Assembly (NCBI RefSeq): GCF_026427715.1
Contig: NZ_CP107558.1
Coordinates: 124,001 to 188,000 of the forward strand
Direction: 5' to 3'
Source of the DNA: Methylocystis sp. MJC1
GTDB taxonomy: Bacteria > Pseudomonadota > Alphaproteobacteria > Rhizobiales > Beijerinckiaceae
DNA length: 64,000 nucleotides
The translations under genes were made by a program, and so were the position numbers. The first letter of the stretch is position 1. Each line of letters begins with the position of its first letter. The notes under the pieces are model-generated. The model had not been told where the DNA came from. It searched no databases and saw nothing but the letters and a program-made list of their open reading frames with translations. Positions 28,340 to 38,055 of the stretch are shown one piece after another.

Positions 28340-29286
28340 CAATAAATTCCCGGCGCGAGGCACCAGGCGAGGACGCCCTTCTGGGCGTGGAGGCGGTTCT
28401 CGGCCTCGTCGAAAACCACCGATTGCGGTCCGTCCATGACCTCATCGGTCACTTCCTCGCCGCGATGGGCCGGCAGACAATGCATGAAGATCGCGTCCTT
28501 GGCGGCGGCGCGCATGAGTTTGGCGTCGACCTGATATGGCGCGAGAACCCGGCGACGGAAGTCCTCATCCTCATCGCCCATGGAGACCCAGCAATCGGTA
28601 ATGACCGCCTGCGCGCCGGCGACGGCGGCGTGAGGGTCGGCCATGACGTTCATGGCGCAGCCGTTGGCCTTGGCCCAATCGAGGAGGGCTTGCGGCGGCG
28701 CGAGCTCGGGAGGGGTCGCGACATTGATCGTGAAACCGAAGCGCGCGGCGGCGTGCACCCAGCTCGCCAGCACATTGTTCGAGTCGCCGACCCAGGCGAC
28801 CGTGCTTCCGTCGATGCGGCCGAGGCGCTCCTCAAAGGTCAGCAGATCGGCCATGATCTGGCAGGGATGCGAGAGCTTGGTCAGCCCGTTGATGACCGGC
28901 ACGGTGGCGTGGCGGGCAAGCTCGGTCAAATCCTCGTGCGACAAAATGCGGATCATCACCGCGTCGACAAAGCGCGATAGAACGCGCGCCGTATCGGCGA
29001 TGGTTTCGCCGCGGCCGAGCTGCATCTCGCCGCCGGTGAGCATGATCGTCTCGCCGCCGAGATCGCGCATGGCGATATCGAAAGAGACGCGCGTGCGGGT
29101 CGACGGCTTGTCGAAAACCATCGCCAGATATTTGCCGGCGAGCGGGCGCTCTGCGGGAGGCATGCCCTTCACGCGCTTGGCTTTGAGGGTTTTGGCAAGC
29201 TCGAGGATCTGGCGCAGCTCTTGGCCGGGAAGATCGCAGATATCCAGAAAATGACGCGGCCGCGTCATGGTGTGCGCGGTCATCAT
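28339..29286 (-). CDS. argF: Ornithine carbamoyltransferase
   Basis: A 315-residue enzyme making citrulline from ornithine and carbamoyl phosphate. Carbamoyl phosphate motif [11 protein letters not shown] and HPCQIMADL, and the ornithine-side [12 protein letters not shown], are all present. It overlaps the argD stop, so either ATG (29286 or 29283) could start it; both give a normal length. It is the middle gene of argD-argF-hslO and would share the argD leader control. Confidence 0.96.
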   Translation of the reverse strand: MMTAHTMTRPRHFLDICDLPGQELRQILELAKTLKAKRVKGMPPAERPLAGKYLAMVFDKPSTRTRVSFDIAMRDLGGETIMLTGGEMQLGRGETIADTARVLSRFVDAVMIRILSHEDLTELARHATVPVINGLTKLSHPCQIMADLLTFEERLGRIDGSTVAWVGDSNNVLASWVHAAARFGFTINVATPPELAPPQALLDWAKANGCAMNVMADPHAAVAGAQAVITDCWVSMGDEDEDFRRRVLAPYQVDAKLMRAAAKDAIFMHCLPAHRGEEVTDEVMDGPQSVVFDEAENRLHAQKGVLAWCLAPGIY

Positions 29287-30485
29287 ACCGCCCCCAATTG
29301 CTCGGCTTTCGCGGCGAAATGCGCGCAGGCCCGATCGAGGCGCTGAAATGCCTCCGATATGTGGCTCTCGTCGATAATGAGCGGCGGGAGCAGGCGAACG
29401 ACATTATCCCCGGCGATTGGAAGGAGGAGCTCTTCCGTGCGCGCTGCGGCGGCGAATTCCCCATTGGGAACGCGCGTCTTGATGCCGAACATCAGCCCTT
29501 CGCCGCGAATGGCTTCGATCACGCGTGGATGGCGGTCGTGCAGCTCCGCGAGACGCTGGCGGAGATGGCCGCCCAACGCGGCGACGCGCGCGAGGAAGCC
29601 CTCGGCGAGAACGACGTCCAGCACGGCGCCGCCCACTGCGGTGGCGAGCGGATTGCCGCCGAAGGTCGAGCCATGCGTGCCTAGCGTCATGCCTTTGGCC
29701 GCCTCTCGCGTGGCGAGGCAAGCGCCGAGCGGGAAACCGCCGCCGAGACCCTTGGCCAGCGCGACGATATCTGGCGTGACGCCGGAGTGCTCGCAGGCCA
29801 GGAATTTTCCGGTGCGGCCGACGCCGCATTGAACTTCGTCCAGCACGAGCAGCAGGCCGCGCTCATCGCACAAAGTGCGAAGCTTTCGCAGGAATTCATG
29901 CGGGAAGACGCGCAGACCGCCCTCGCCCTGCACGGGTTCGAGCAGCACGCCCGCGGTTTCCTCGGTGATGGCGGCTTCGACAGCGGCGAGATCATCGAAG
30001 GGGACCTGGTCGAAGCCGTCGAGCGGCGGACCGAAGCCTTCGAGATATTTCGGATTGCCGCCGGCGGCGATGGTCGCGAGCGTGCGTCCGTGAAAGGCGC
30101 CCTCGAAGGTAATGAGGCGGTAGCGCTCCGGCTGGCCATTCGCCGCATGATATTTGCGGGCGGTTTTGATGGCGCATTCCACGGCTTCGGCGCCAGAATT
30201 CACGAAGAACACCGTGTCGGCGAAGGTCGCCGCTACGAGACGCTCGGCAAGCGCTTCGGCCTGGGGAATGCGGAAGAGATTGGAGACGTGCCACGGCTTT
30301 TCGGCGGCGGCCTTGAGGGTCTCGACAAGATGCGGATGCTCATGGCCGAGCGACAGCACCGCCACGCCCGAAGCAAAATCGAGATAGCGGTCGCCGTTTT
30401 CTGTAAAGAGCCATGCGCCTTCGCCCCGAGAAAAGGCGATGTCGGCTCGCGCATAAGTCGGATAGAGCGCAGAAGTCAAAATCAT
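29283..30485 (-). CDS. argD: Acetylornithine aminotransferase
   Basis: A 400-residue PLP enzyme that converts N-acetylglutamate semialdehyde to acetylornithine and may also serve lysine synthesis. The PLP lysine is in [17 protein letters not shown] and the Asp contacting the ring in [15 protein letters not shown]. The start [13 protein letters not shown] (30485) matches the family; the earlier open frame overlaps the leader hairpins. GGAG lies almost directly before the ATG. It heads the argD-argF-hslO operon behind a possible attenuator. Confidence 0.95.
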   Translation of the reverse strand: MILTSALYPTYARADIAFSRGEGAWLFTENGDRYLDFASGVAVLSLGHEHPHLVETLKAAAEKPWHVSNLFRIPQAEALAERLVAATFADTVFFVNSGAEAVECAIKTARKYHAANGQPERYRLITFEGAFHGRTLATIAAGGNPKYLEGFGPPLDGFDQVPFDDLAAVEAAITEETAGVLLEPVQGEGGLRVFPHEFLRKLRTLCDERGLLLVLDEVQCGVGRTGKFLACEHSGVTPDIVALAKGLGGGFPLGACLATREAAKGMTLGTHGSTFGGNPLATAVGGAVLDVVLAEGFLARVAALGGHLRQRLAELHDRHPRVIEAIRGEGLMFGIKTRVPNGEFAAAARTEELLLPIAGDNVVRLLPPLIIDESHISEAFQRLDRACAHFAAKAEQLGAV

Positions 30486-30493
30486 GCTCCAAG

Positions 30494-30555
30494 CCAACAG
30501 ATCCGCCGCTTTGGCGGTTGGGCCAAAAAACAAAGCGCCGCCCTTTCGGGGCGGC
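30494..30555 (-). promoter_or_regulatory. Candidate argD attenuator (terminator-like hairpin plus second hairpin)
   Basis: The minus strand reads GCCGCCC-CGAAA-GGGCGGC followed by GC and TTTGTTTTTT, a good intrinsic-terminator shape although no gene ends here. A second stem (CCAAC with GTTGG, enclosing GCC/GGC) covers the bases just before the argD ribosome-binding site. Position in the leader of an amino-acid operon suggests attenuation. Confidence 0.5.
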
Positions 30556-30601
30556 ATTTTGAGAAGTCGATTTTATGCGGGCGCGCTGTTTCGGTCAAAT
30601 C

Positions 30602-30646
30602 CTAACGTCGTGGCCAACTTGGCGGCCGCGCCGAGACGCCTTTCAT
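30602..30646 (-). CDS. Putative Arg-containing leader peptide upstream of argD
   Basis: A 14-codon frame, MKGVSARPPSWPRR then TAG, lies 47 bases before the terminator-like hairpin. Three of 14 residues are Arg, with two Arg codons (CGA CGT) directly before the stop, as in leader peptides that stall ribosomes when the charged tRNA is short. The frame is open further upstream and no good ribosome-binding site precedes the ATG, so translation is uncertain. Confidence 0.4.
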   Translation of the reverse strand: MKGVSARPPSWPRR

Positions 30647-30919
30647 TTGACGTTTGGCAGGCGGTGAGTCGCCACGGCAACACTGTCGGGGAAATGCGCT
30701 CAGAAAGGCTGTGTAGAACGCCCCGTCCTGCTTGCCAGCGACTCTTGCCCGTGATTCAAAGGTTTTGTTAAGTTTTTCTCGCCGGGTCGGTCGCGTTGTT
30801 TCCGCCTGGCGCTTCTCGAGTTTCGGTGCGCGCGACGTCGCCGCTGGTTGGGTCCAGCGCAGCGAGAGTTGGTGGATTCTGTCCGGTTGCGCGCTCGAAC
30901 CGGCCGCTTGGAGGTCAAA

Positions 30920-31465
30920 ATGTCTTGGACCGATGAACGCGTCGACCTGTTGCGTAAGCTTTGGAGCGACGGTCTCAGCGCGAGTCAGGTGGCTGCCGAA
31001 CTTGGCCCCGGCATCACGCGCAATGCGGTGATCGGCAAGATCCACCGTCTTGGCCTCGCCGAACGGGCGAAGACGGCCAATGCGCCGCGTCCGCGCGCCG
31101 CCAAGGCGGCCCCTCGGCAGGCGGCGGTTTCCGCCCCCGCCGCATCTGCGCCTCGCGTCGGTGGACACGCCGTGCTCGGTAATGTCGCGCTTGCGTTTAC
31201 ACCCGAGACGGTCGTGGTTGCGCGCGTGACGCCGAATGAGGAGGTCGTCATCCCGATGTCGGAGCGCGTGACGCTGATGGAGCTGCGCGAGTCCATGTGC
31301 CGTTGGCCGATGGGCGATCCGACGACGCCGGACTTCCGCTTCTGCGGCGGCAAGTCGCCGATCGGCGGCGGCCCTTACTGCGCGCATCACGCCCGTATCG
31401 CCTATCAGCCGGCGCAGGATCGCCGTCGCGCCCGCGAGCAGCTCAGAGCGCCGCGCTACGCTTAA
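30920..31465 (+). CDS. gcrA: GcrA cell-cycle regulator
   Basis: A 181-residue GcrA. This alphaproteobacterial regulator binds sigma70 RNA polymerase at methylated GANTC sites and drives cell-cycle genes. The N-terminal DNA-binding part reads MSWTDERVDLLRKLW and GITRNAVIGKIHRLGLAERA; the C-terminal sigma-binding part has CRWPMGDP, FCGG and YCAHHARIAY. A low-complexity Ala/Pro linker joins them. The start has GGAGG six bases upstream. It is convergent with phoB across a hairpin. Confidence 0.93.
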   Translation: MSWTDERVDLLRKLWSDGLSASQVAAELGPGITRNAVIGKIHRLGLAERAKTANAPRPRAAKAAPRQAAVSAPAASAPRVGGHAVLGNVALAFTPETVVVARVTPNEEVVIPMSERVTLMELRESMCRWPMGDPTTPDFRFCGGKSPIGGGPYCAHHARIAYQPAQDRRRAREQLRAPRYA

Positions 31466-31471
31466 ATGAAA

Positions 31472-31496
31472 TCGGCCGCGGGGGTAACGCGGCCGA
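31472..31496. terminator. Hairpin between convergent gcrA and phoB
   Basis: TCGGCCGCG (31472-31480) pairs perfectly with CGCGGCCGA (31488-31496) around GGGGTAA. No long T tract follows on either strand, so termination efficiency is uncertain, but its place between convergent stops fits a two-way terminator. Confidence 0.65.
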
Positions 31497-31499
31497 AGG

Positions 31500-32249
31500 T
31501 CAGTCTCGACCAAAGGTCTCGTCGAAAGAATAGCCGGAGCCGCGCACAGTGCGGATCGGGTCTTTTTCCCGGCCGCGGATGAGCGCCTTGCGAAGCCGTC
31601 CGACATGCACGTCCACCGTGCGCTCGTCGATCTCCGCCGACATGCCCCAGACGCTGTCGAGGAGCTGGGCGCGCGTGAAAACGCGGCCGGGCTTCTCCAT
31701 GAAATATTCGAGCAGCCGGAACTCGGTCGGGCCCAGGTGGATTTCCCGGCCCGAGCGGCGCACGCGACGCGTCTCGCGGTCGAGGTCGATATCGCCCAGC
31801 GTCAGCTTTGAGGCGACGCGCTCCGGCCGGGCGCGACGCAGCAAAGCGCGCACGCGCGCCATCAGCTCCGGGGTCGAGAAGGGCTTGACCACATAGTCGT
31901 CGGCGCCGACCGAAAGCCCGCGCACGCGCTCGGCCTCCTCGCCGCGCGCGGTCAGCATGATGATCGGCATGTCGCGGGCGGTGTCGCGCGCGCGCAGGCG
32001 GCGGCAGATTTCGAGGCCCGAGACGCCGGGCAGCATCCAGTCGAGCAGCATCAGGTCCGGCGGCGATTCCGCGATGCGCAGCTCCGCTTCGTCGCCATTA
32101 TCGACGTGCTCGACCTGATAGCCTTCCGCCTCCAGATTATAAACCAGCAGCGTCGCCAGCGGGATCTCGTCCTCGACGACGAGAATCCTGGGGGCGCGGT
32201 CGCTCTTGCCGTCCCGGGTGATGGTCGGCGCGGTCGTCGTCTCACTCAT
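31500..32249 (-). CDS. phoB: Phosphate response regulator PhoB
   Basis: A 249-residue OmpR-type regulator. The receiver has the phospho-accepting Asp in LMLLDWMLPG and the Lys in DDYVVKPFS; the C-terminal winged helix ends GSGYSFDETF. PhoB phosphorylated by PhoR activates phosphate-starvation genes through Pho boxes. It ends the phosphate block; its start overlaps phoU by eight bases. The N-terminal ~20 residues before the receiver are a Thr-rich extension. Confidence 0.95.
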   Translation of the reverse strand: MSETTTAPTITRDGKSDRAPRILVVEDEIPLATLLVYNLEAEGYQVEHVDNGDEAELRIAESPPDLMLLDWMLPGVSGLEICRRLRARDTARDMPIIMLTARGEEAERVRGLSVGADDYVVKPFSTPELMARVRALLRRARPERVASKLTLGDIDLDRETRRVRRSGREIHLGPTEFRLLEYFMEKPGRVFTRAQLLDSVWGMSAEIDERTVDVHVGRLRKALIRGREKDPIRTVRGSGYSFDETFGRD

Positions 32250-32961
32250 GCGATGCTTCGCTCTCTGCGCTCAAAACGCCCGACCGTGCTTTGGGGCGCT
32301 CGAGCGGCATGGATTCGCCTGTCACGAGATAGACGATGGTCTCGGCGATATTGGTCGTGTGGTCGCCGATGCGTTCGAGGTTCTTCGAGCAGAACAGAAG
32401 ATGCGTGCAGAACGAGATGTTGCGCGGATCTTCCATCATGAAGGTGAGAAGATCGCGAAACACCGAGTCTTCCAGCGCGTCGAGATCGGCGTCGTTCATC
32501 CAGACGGTGCGGGCGCGTTCTTCGTCACGCAGCGCATAGGCGTCGAGCGCGTCCTTAAGCTGCGTCGCCGCGATTTCATGCATCGACTTCAAGCCGACGA
32601 TGGCGCGGGGCAAACGGGCCTCGGAGGCGATCTTCAGGGTGCGCTTGGCGATATTCTTGGCGAGGTCGCCGATCCGCTCGATGTCGCCGGAGATGCGGAT
32701 TGCGGCGATGCATTCGCGTAGATCGACCGCCAGCGGCTGCCGGCGGGCGATGGTCATCACGGCGTTTTCCTCGATCTCGCGCTGGAGCGCGTCGAGCCGC
32801 GCGTCGCTTGCGACGACCTGCTTTGCGAGCTCGAGGTCGAGGTTGGACAATGCGTCCATCGCCTCGGCGAGCATTTTCTCCGCAACGCCGCCCATCTCGG
32901 AGATGCGACGTCCCAGCGCCTCGAGATCGCGGTCATAGGACTTGACGGTATGGTCAGTCAT
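32242..32961 (-). CDS. phoU: Phosphate-signalling protein PhoU
   Basis: A 239-residue PhoU with the two repeated three-helix units: FRDLLTFMMEDPRNI and IERIGDLAKNIAKR in the first half-motif style, mirrored by LERIGDHTTNIAE in the second. It couples the Pst transporter to PhoR and keeps the Pho response off when phosphate is plentiful. It lies between pstB and phoB, overlapping the latter, as in the usual pst operon. Confidence 0.95.
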   Translation of the reverse strand: MTDHTVKSYDRDLEALGRRISEMGGVAEKMLAEAMDALSNLDLELAKQVVASDARLDALQREIEENAVMTIARRQPLAVDLRECIAAIRISGDIERIGDLAKNIAKRTLKIASEARLPRAIVGLKSMHEIAATQLKDALDAYALRDEERARTVWMNDADLDALEDSVFRDLLTFMMEDPRNISFCTHLLFCSKNLERIGDHTTNIAETIVYLVTGESMPLERPKARSGVLSAESEASHE

Positions 32962-32982
32962 CGCTCGTTCCTTAAATGGGAT

Positions 32983-33765
32983 TCAGCCGAAGCGGCCGGT
33001 GATGTAGTCCTGCGTGCGCTTTTCTCTCGGCCGGTTGAAGACGTCGTCGGTGTCGGCGAATTCGATGAGCTCGCCCAGATACATGAAAGCGGTGTAGTCG
33101 GAGACGCGCACCGCCTGCTGCATATTATGGGTCACGATCGCGATCGTGTATTGCGAGGAAAGCTCCTCGATCAGCTCTTCGACCTTCGCCGTCGAGATCG
33201 GGTCGAGAGCGGAGCAGGGCTCGTCGAAGAGCATGACCTCGGGCTGCACGGCGACGCTGCGGGCGATGCATAGGCGTTGCTGCTGGCCGCCGGAAAGGCC
33301 GAGCCCGCTCGCCTGCAGCTTGTCCTTCACCTCGTCCCAGAGCGCCGCGCCGCGCAAAGCCTCTTCGACGCGGATGTCCATATCGGCGCGCGACAATTTC
33401 TCGTAGAGGCGGATGCCGAAAGCGACGTTCTCATAGATCGACATGGGGAAGGGCGTCGGCTTTTGGAAGATCATGCCGACGCGGGCGCGCAGGGCGTTGA
33501 GGTCGATCGCCGGATCGAGGATGTTCTCGCCGTCGAGCAGCACCTCGCCTTCGGCGCGCTGACCCGGATACAGGTCGTACATGCGGTTGAGCACGCGCAG
33601 CAGGGTGGACTTGCCGCAGCCCGACGGGCCAATGAAGGCCGTCACCTTATGGCTGTGCAGCGGCAGCGAGACGGATTTGAGCGCGCGCGTCGAACCGTAA
33701 TAGAAATCGAGGCTGCGCACCGAGATCTTGGTGGCGGACTGGTTCACCTGAGCGAGGGCGTTCAT
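32983..33765 (-). CDS. pstB: Phosphate ABC transporter ATP-binding protein
   Basis: A 260-residue ATPase of the high-affinity phosphate importer. Walker A is GPSGCGKST, the signature LSGGQQQRL and Walker [14 protein letters not shown]. The start MNALAQVNQ is set by GGAGAAAATC upstream and by a four-base ATGA overlap with the pstA stop. The C-terminal [16 protein letters not shown] is typical. Confidence 0.96.
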   Translation of the reverse strand: MNALAQVNQSATKISVRSLDFYYGSTRALKSVSLPLHSHKVTAFIGPSGCGKSTLLRVLNRMYDLYPGQRAEGEVLLDGENILDPAIDLNALRARVGMIFQKPTPFPMSIYENVAFGIRLYEKLSRADMDIRVEEALRGAALWDEVKDKLQASGLGLSGGQQQRLCIARSVAVQPEVMLFDEPCSALDPISTAKVEELIEELSSQYTIAIVTHNMQQAVRVSDYTAFMYLGELIEFADTDDVFNRPREKRTQDYITGRFG

Positions 33766-34604
33766 TTCGATTTTCTCCGGCCGGCGCTCAGCGCGCGGGC
33801 AGTGATCGACAGGGCGAGAACGGCGAGGGTGATCAACAGGGCGCCCGTCCAGGCGAGCTGCTGCCAATCTTTGTAGGGCGACAAGGCGAACTGGAAGATG
33901 ACGACCGGCAAGCTCGCCATCGGCGCGTTGAGGTCGGTGCTCCAGAATTGGTTGTTGAGCGCCGTGAAGAGCAGCGGCGCGGTTTCGCCCGAGACGCGCG
34001 CCACAGCGAGCAGAATGCCCGTGACGAGTCCGGCCTTGGCGGCGCGATAGGCCACCTTGCCGATGACGAGCGCGCGCGGCGCGCCGAGCGCGGCGGCGGC
34101 TTCGCGCATCGAGCCGGGCACGAGCAGCAGCATGTCTTCGGTCGTGCGCAGGACGACCGGGACGACGAGCAGGGCGAGGGCGACGGCGCCGGAGATGCCG
34201 GAGAAATGCCCCATGGGCCCGACGAGCAGCGTGTAGACGAAAAGGCCGATGACGATCGACGGCGCGCTCAGCAGGATGTCGTTGATGAAGCGCACGACGG
34301 CGGTCAGCTTCGAATAGCGGCCGTATTCCGCCATATAGGTGCCGGCCAGCATGCCGAGCGGCGCGCCGATGGCGACGCCGATCACGGTCATCACGAGCGA
34401 GCCGGCGATGGCGTTCACGAGGCCGCCTTGGCTGCCGGGCGGCGGCGTCGTTTGGGTGAAGACGGCGGGCGAAAGGCCGCGAAGGCCTTCATAGAGAAGC
34501 GCAACGAGGATCAGCAACAGCCAGGTCAGGCCGAAGATCGCGGCGCCCCAGGCGAGGGTCGTCGCCAGTGAATTGCGCCGGCGGCGGGTGGCGTAGAGCG
34601 ACAT
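33762..34604 (-). CDS. pstA: Phosphate ABC transporter permease PstA
   Basis: A 280-residue inner-membrane permease with six predicted helices, starting [18 protein letters not shown]. The binding-protein-dependent permease loop is seen at [20 protein letters not shown]. It pairs with PstC to form the channel. It overlaps pstB by four bases and follows pstC after 12. Confidence 0.94.
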   Translation of the reverse strand: MSLYATRRRRNSLATTLAWGAAIFGLTWLLLILVALLYEGLRGLSPAVFTQTTPPPGSQGGLVNAIAGSLVMTVIGVAIGAPLGMLAGTYMAEYGRYSKLTAVVRFINDILLSAPSIVIGLFVYTLLVGPMGHFSGISGAVALALLVVPVVLRTTEDMLLLVPGSMREAAAALGAPRALVIGKVAYRAAKAGLVTGILLAVARVSGETAPLLFTALNNQFWSTDLNAPMASLPVVIFQFALSPYKDWQQLAWTGALLITLAVLALSITARALSAGRRKSK

Positions 34605-34616
34605 GGCGCGGGCTCC

Positions 34617-35654
34617 TTAAGCCGACTTCCGCTCGATGCGCATCAGCATGTAACGCGCGATCGCCAGAACGATGAAGGTGATGACGAAGAGGATCAGGCC
34701 GAGCTCGATGAGGGCCGATGTGTAAACATCGCCGACGGCCTCGGTGAATTCATTGGCGATGGTCGCCGAGATGGTCGTGCCGGGCGCGAATAGCGAGGGC
34801 GAGATTTTATGCGCATTGCCGATGACGAAGGTGACCGCCATCGTTTCGCCCAGCGCGCGGCCGAGACCCAGCATGATGCCGCCGATGACCCCGACGCGCG
34901 TGTAGGGCAGAACCACATAGCGCATCAATTCCCATGTCGTGCAGCCAACGCCGATCGCCGCTTCCTTGAGGACCGGCGGAACGGTTTCGAAGACGTCGCG
35001 CGAGATGGAGGCGATGAAGGGCAGCACCATGATGGCGAGAATGAAGCCGGCGGTCAGCATGCCGATGCCATAAGGCGGGCCGGCGAAGATCGAGGACAGC
35101 ACGGGCACGTCGCCGAAGAGCGAGATCAAGCCGGGCTGCACATGGGTCTGAATGAAAGGCGCGAAGACGAAGAGGCCCCAGATGCCGTAGATGATCGACG
35201 GGATGCCGGCCAGAAGCTCGATGGCGACGCCGATCGGCCGGCGCAACGCATGCGGGCAGAGCTCGGTCAGGAAAGTCGCAATGCCGATGCCGACCGGGAC
35301 GGCGATGAGCATGGCGACGAGCGAGGTCACGATCGTGCCGAAGATCGCCGGCAAGGCGCCGAAATTCTCGGTGACGGGGTTCCACGCCTGCGAGATCAGG
35401 AAACCGGGGCCAAAGGCCTTGATCGCCGGCAGAGAGCCGTGAACCAGCGAGACGATGACGCCGCTGAGAATGACCAGGACGATGACCGCGGCGGCGCGCG
35501 TCACCTGGAAAAAGATTCGGTCTAGCAACGCAATGCTTGAAAGCGCTTTTGTGCGGTCGACGACCGCTGGACGAGGCACAGCGCTCTCCATTGCTAGCTC
35601 CGACATATTGCCCTCTCCATTCGATCCACGCCGCGTGGGTTCGGTCGTCGTCAT
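34617..35654 (-). CDS. pstC: Phosphate ABC transporter permease PstC
   Basis: A permease of up to 345 residues with six or seven helices (AAAVIVLVILSGVIVSLVHG first). The permease loop reads LKEAAIGVGCTTWELMRYVV. Two starts are plausible: 35654 with AGGAG at good distance, and 35606 (MSELAMES) with GGAGAGGG, giving 329 residues. It is separated from pstS by a hairpin that may lower its expression relative to the binding protein. Confidence 0.93.
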   Translation of the reverse strand: MTTTEPTRRGSNGEGNMSELAMESAVPRPAVVDRTKALSSIALLDRIFFQVTRAAAVIVLVILSGVIVSLVHGSLPAIKAFGPGFLISQAWNPVTENFGALPAIFGTIVTSLVAMLIAVPVGIGIATFLTELCPHALRRPIGVAIELLAGIPSIIYGIWGLFVFAPFIQTHVQPGLISLFGDVPVLSSIFAGPPYGIGMLTAGFILAIMVLPFIASISRDVFETVPPVLKEAAIGVGCTTWELMRYVVLPYTRVGVIGGIMLGLGRALGETMAVTFVIGNAHKISPSLFAPGTTISATIANEFTEAVGDVYTSALIELGLILFVITFIVLAIARYMLMRIERKSA

Positions 35655-35703
35655 GAGATGCTCCTGAGACGCCGGCTCTCTCGAACCGGCGTCCTGGTCG
35701 CTA

Positions 35704-35724
35704 GCGGCTCTTTCCTTGAGCCGC
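35704..35724 (-). terminator. Hairpin between pstS and pstC
   Basis: GCGGCTC and GAGCCGC form a seven-base-pair stem around TTTCCTT. There is no long T tract. In many pst operons such a structure lets more pstS than pstC message accumulate, by partial termination or by protecting the pstS 3' end. Confidence 0.5.
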
Positions 35725-35754
35725 CGTTAATGCGCGCCGCAAAAGCGCCGCGCC

Positions 35755-36816
35755 TCAGTGCTGCGCGAGCGGCTTTCCGTCCGCGCCCTTCACATTCGCC
35801 CAGCTCTTCTTGATGAGCTCGACGACGGGCTTCGGCATCGGGATGTAATCGAGCTCTTCCGCCGCCTTGCCGCCATTGGCGAAGGCCCAGCCGAAGAACT
35901 TCAGGGCTTCGCCCGTCGCAGCCTCATCCTTCGAGTCCTTCGGGAGAAGGATGAAGGTCGCCGCCGAGATCGGCCAGGACTTGGCGCCCGGCGAGTTGGT
36001 GATGATCTGGTAGAAGCCCGGGGCCTTCGCCCAATCCGCATTGGCGGCGGCCGCCTGGAAGCTGTCGACGCCCGGCGCGACAACCTTGTTCGCGGCGTTG
36101 ATCATCTTGGTGTGGGTCAGCTTGTTCTGCTTGGCGTAGGCATATTCGACATAGCCGATCGCGCCCTTGGTGTTGGCGACGTTGTTGGCCACGCCTTCAT
36201 TGCCCTTGGCGCCGATGCCGGCCGGCCATTCGACCGCCGAATTCTCGCCGACCTTGGACTTCCACTCCTCGGAGATCTTGGAGAGATAGTTGGTGAAGTT
36301 GAAGGTCGTGCCCGATCCGTCCGAACGATGGACGACGACGATCGCGGTCGAGGCGAGCTTGGCCTTCGGATTGAGCTTCTTGATCGCGGCGTCATCCCAG
36401 CTCGTGATCTGGCCGAGATAGATCTTCGCGACGGTCGGGCCGTCGAGGACGAGCTCGCCCGGCGTGACGCCGTCGAGATTGACGACCGGCACGATGCCGC
36501 CGATGACCTGCGGCCACTGAATGAGATTGGCGGCGTCGAGGTCTTCCGGCTTCAGCGGCTGGTCGGAGGCGCCGAAGGTCACGGTGCGGGCCTTGATCTG
36601 CTTGATGCCGCCGCCGGAGCCGATCGACTGATAGTTGAGGCCGTTGCCGGTCTCTTTCTTATAGGTCTCCGCCCATTTGGCGTAGATCGGATAAGGGAAG
36701 GTCGCGCCCGCGCCGGAAATATCCAGCGCGAGGGCCGGGCTGACCATGGCGGCGCCGGCCATGGTCGCGAGCGCCATCGTCGCGACGGCGGCGCGCTTTA
36801 AGAACTTGGAGATCAT
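35755..36816 (-). CDS. pstS: Periplasmic phosphate-binding protein PstS
   Basis: A 353-residue binding protein. The signal peptide ends at [19 protein letters not shown], where the mature chain's phosphate loop begins. [17 protein letters not shown] supplies the Arg, Asp, Ser and Thr ligands. It delivers phosphate to PstCAB. The start [17 protein letters not shown] is placed at 36816. A Pho box lies 82 bases upstream. Confidence 0.96.
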   Translation of the reverse strand: MISKFLKRAAVATMALATMAGAAMVSPALALDISGAGATFPYPIYAKWAETYKKETGNGLNYQSIGSGGGIKQIKARTVTFGASDQPLKPEDLDAANLIQWPQVIGGIVPVVNLDGVTPGELVLDGPTVAKIYLGQITSWDDAAIKKLNPKAKLASTAIVVVHRSDGSGTTFNFTNYLSKISEEWKSKVGENSAVEWPAGIGAKGNEGVANNVANTKGAIGYVEYAYAKQNKLTHTKMINAANKVVAPGVDSFQAAAANADWAKAPGFYQIITNSPGAKSWPISAATFILLPKDSKDEAATGEALKFFGWAFANGGKAAEELDYIPMPKPVVELIKKSWANVKGADGKPLAQH

Positions 36817-36897
36817 TCGAGGATCGCTTTCAGCTCGAGAATATATACACGAGAGGCGCGGGGCGCCTGTCACGCCCTAGTCCTTTAGCGACCAGGC

Positions 36898-36926
36898 AAG
36901 AGAGTTTTGTGATAGTTTTGTTACAG
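36898..36926 (-). promoter_or_regulatory. Pho box upstream of pstS
   Basis: The minus strand reads CTGTAAC-AAAA-CTATCAC and then AAAA-CTCTCTT: three seven-base half-sites with four-base A spacers, the first two close to the PhoB consensus CTGTCAT/CTGTCAC. Spacing to pstS fits an activator site before a sigma70 promoter. Confidence 0.85.
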
Positions 36927-36968
36927 TTTCATGACGTTGGAAGGTCGCATAAATTCAGTTTTTTAATT

Positions 36969-38030
36969 TCATTTCCACTGGGTCTGATCTGTAGCAGGCA
37001 GCGTCACTCTGAAAAGCGATCCCTCTCCCAGGGCGGACTCTATGCCGAGCCGGCCGCGATGGCGCAGCACGATATGTTTGACGATCGCGAGGCCGAGCCC
37101 CGTGCCGCCCTTGGCGCGGCTCTTGCCGGCGTCGACGCGGTAGAAGCGTTCGGTCAAACGCGGAATATGCTCCTGCGCCACGCCGGGGCCGTGATCGCGC
37201 ACCGAGAAAACGGCGGTCACGCCTCTGCGCGCCAGCGAAATTTCGACTGGCTTGGGGCTGTTTTCGCTGTGGCCGTATTTCAGCGCGTTCTCGATGAGAT
37301 TCTCGGCGATCCGCGCGAGTTCGTCGCGGTCGCCGGGGACGATGACGTTTGGTTCGAGATCCAGCGCCAGGGGGATGTCGCTCTCTTCCGCCATCGGCGT
37401 CAGCGTGTCGACGATATGCGCGACGAGCATGGTGAAGTCGACCGCTTCCGCCGGGCGCACATGCATGTGCTGCTCGATGCGCGAGAGCGAGAGAAGATCG
37501 TCGACGAGGCGCGCCATGCGCTGCGCCTGCTCGCGCATGATGCTCAGGAATTTATCGCGCGCCGCCGGATCGTTTTTTGCCGGCCCCTGCAGCGTTTCGA
37601 CGAAACCCAGAAGAGAGGCGAGCGGCGTGCGCAATTCGTGGCTGGCGTTGGCCACGAAATCGACGCGCATGCGCTCGATCCGGTGCGCTTCGGTCAGGTC
37701 GCGCAAGCTGATCATCGCGACGGTCTCGTGGCCGGGAAAGCGGATGGGCGCGATATGGGCCTCGAACCAGCGTTCGAGCGGGAGGCGCTCCACCCACGAG
37801 GCCTTTTCGGCGTTTCCGCCGGAGAGCACGCGCATCGCGGCGTCCAGCATGTCCGGCGAACGCAGGCTGCGCGACAATGGCTCGCCGATGCGCAATGCCG
37901 GCGCAAGGATGCGGGCGGCGGCGTTGAAGGCCAGCGCGTGGGTTTCCGCGTCGATGACGAAGACGGGCTCTGGAAGCGCGTCGATCACCGGGCCGAGCAT
38001 GTCTTCAGCGGGCCATTTAAGATGCGCCAT
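36969..38030 (-). CDS. phoR: Phosphate-regulon sensor histidine kinase PhoR, without membrane helices
   Basis: A 353-residue kinase. A PAS-like region (DALPEPVFVIDAETHALAFN) is followed by HisKA with the phospho-His in VANASHELRTPLASLLG, and HATPase motifs NLIENALKYG, VRDHGPGV and GGTGLGLAIVKH. Its place just before pstSCAB-phoU-phoB identifies it. Most PhoR proteins have an N-terminal membrane anchor; here the protein opens MAHLKWPAEDMLGP and has none. The frame is open upstream to 38537, but that part only shadows the flippase-like gene and has no hydrophobic helix. The membrane gene lies 25 bases upstream. Confidence 0.9.
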   Translation of the reverse strand: MAHLKWPAEDMLGPVIDALPEPVFVIDAETHALAFNAAARILAPALRIGEPLSRSLRSPDMLDAAMRVLSGGNAEKASWVERLPLERWFEAHIAPIRFPGHETVAMISLRDLTEAHRIERMRVDFVANASHELRTPLASLLGFVETLQGPAKNDPAARDKFLSIMREQAQRMARLVDDLLSLSRIEQHMHVRPAEAVDFTMLVAHIVDTLTPMAEESDIPLALDLEPNVIVPGDRDELARIAENLIENALKYGHSENSPKPVEISLARRGVTAVFSVRDHGPGVAQEHIPRLTERFYRVDAGKSRAKGGTGLGLAIVKHIVLRHRGRLGIESALGEGSLFRVTLPATDQTQWK

Positions 38031-38055
38031 ATGAAAATCGCTTCCCGCTGAAACC

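Larger units (their letters stand above)
30486..30919. other. Intergenic region between argD and gcrA with a structured argD leader
   Basis: A 434-base gap between divergent genes. On the minus strand it holds, in order towards argD: a 14-codon Arg-containing reading frame (30646-30602), a GC-rich hairpin with T tract (30555-30521), and a second hairpin just before the argD start (30521-30494). The gcrA side (about 30700-30919) shows GGAGG before the gcrA start but no operator I recognise. Confidence 0.6.
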
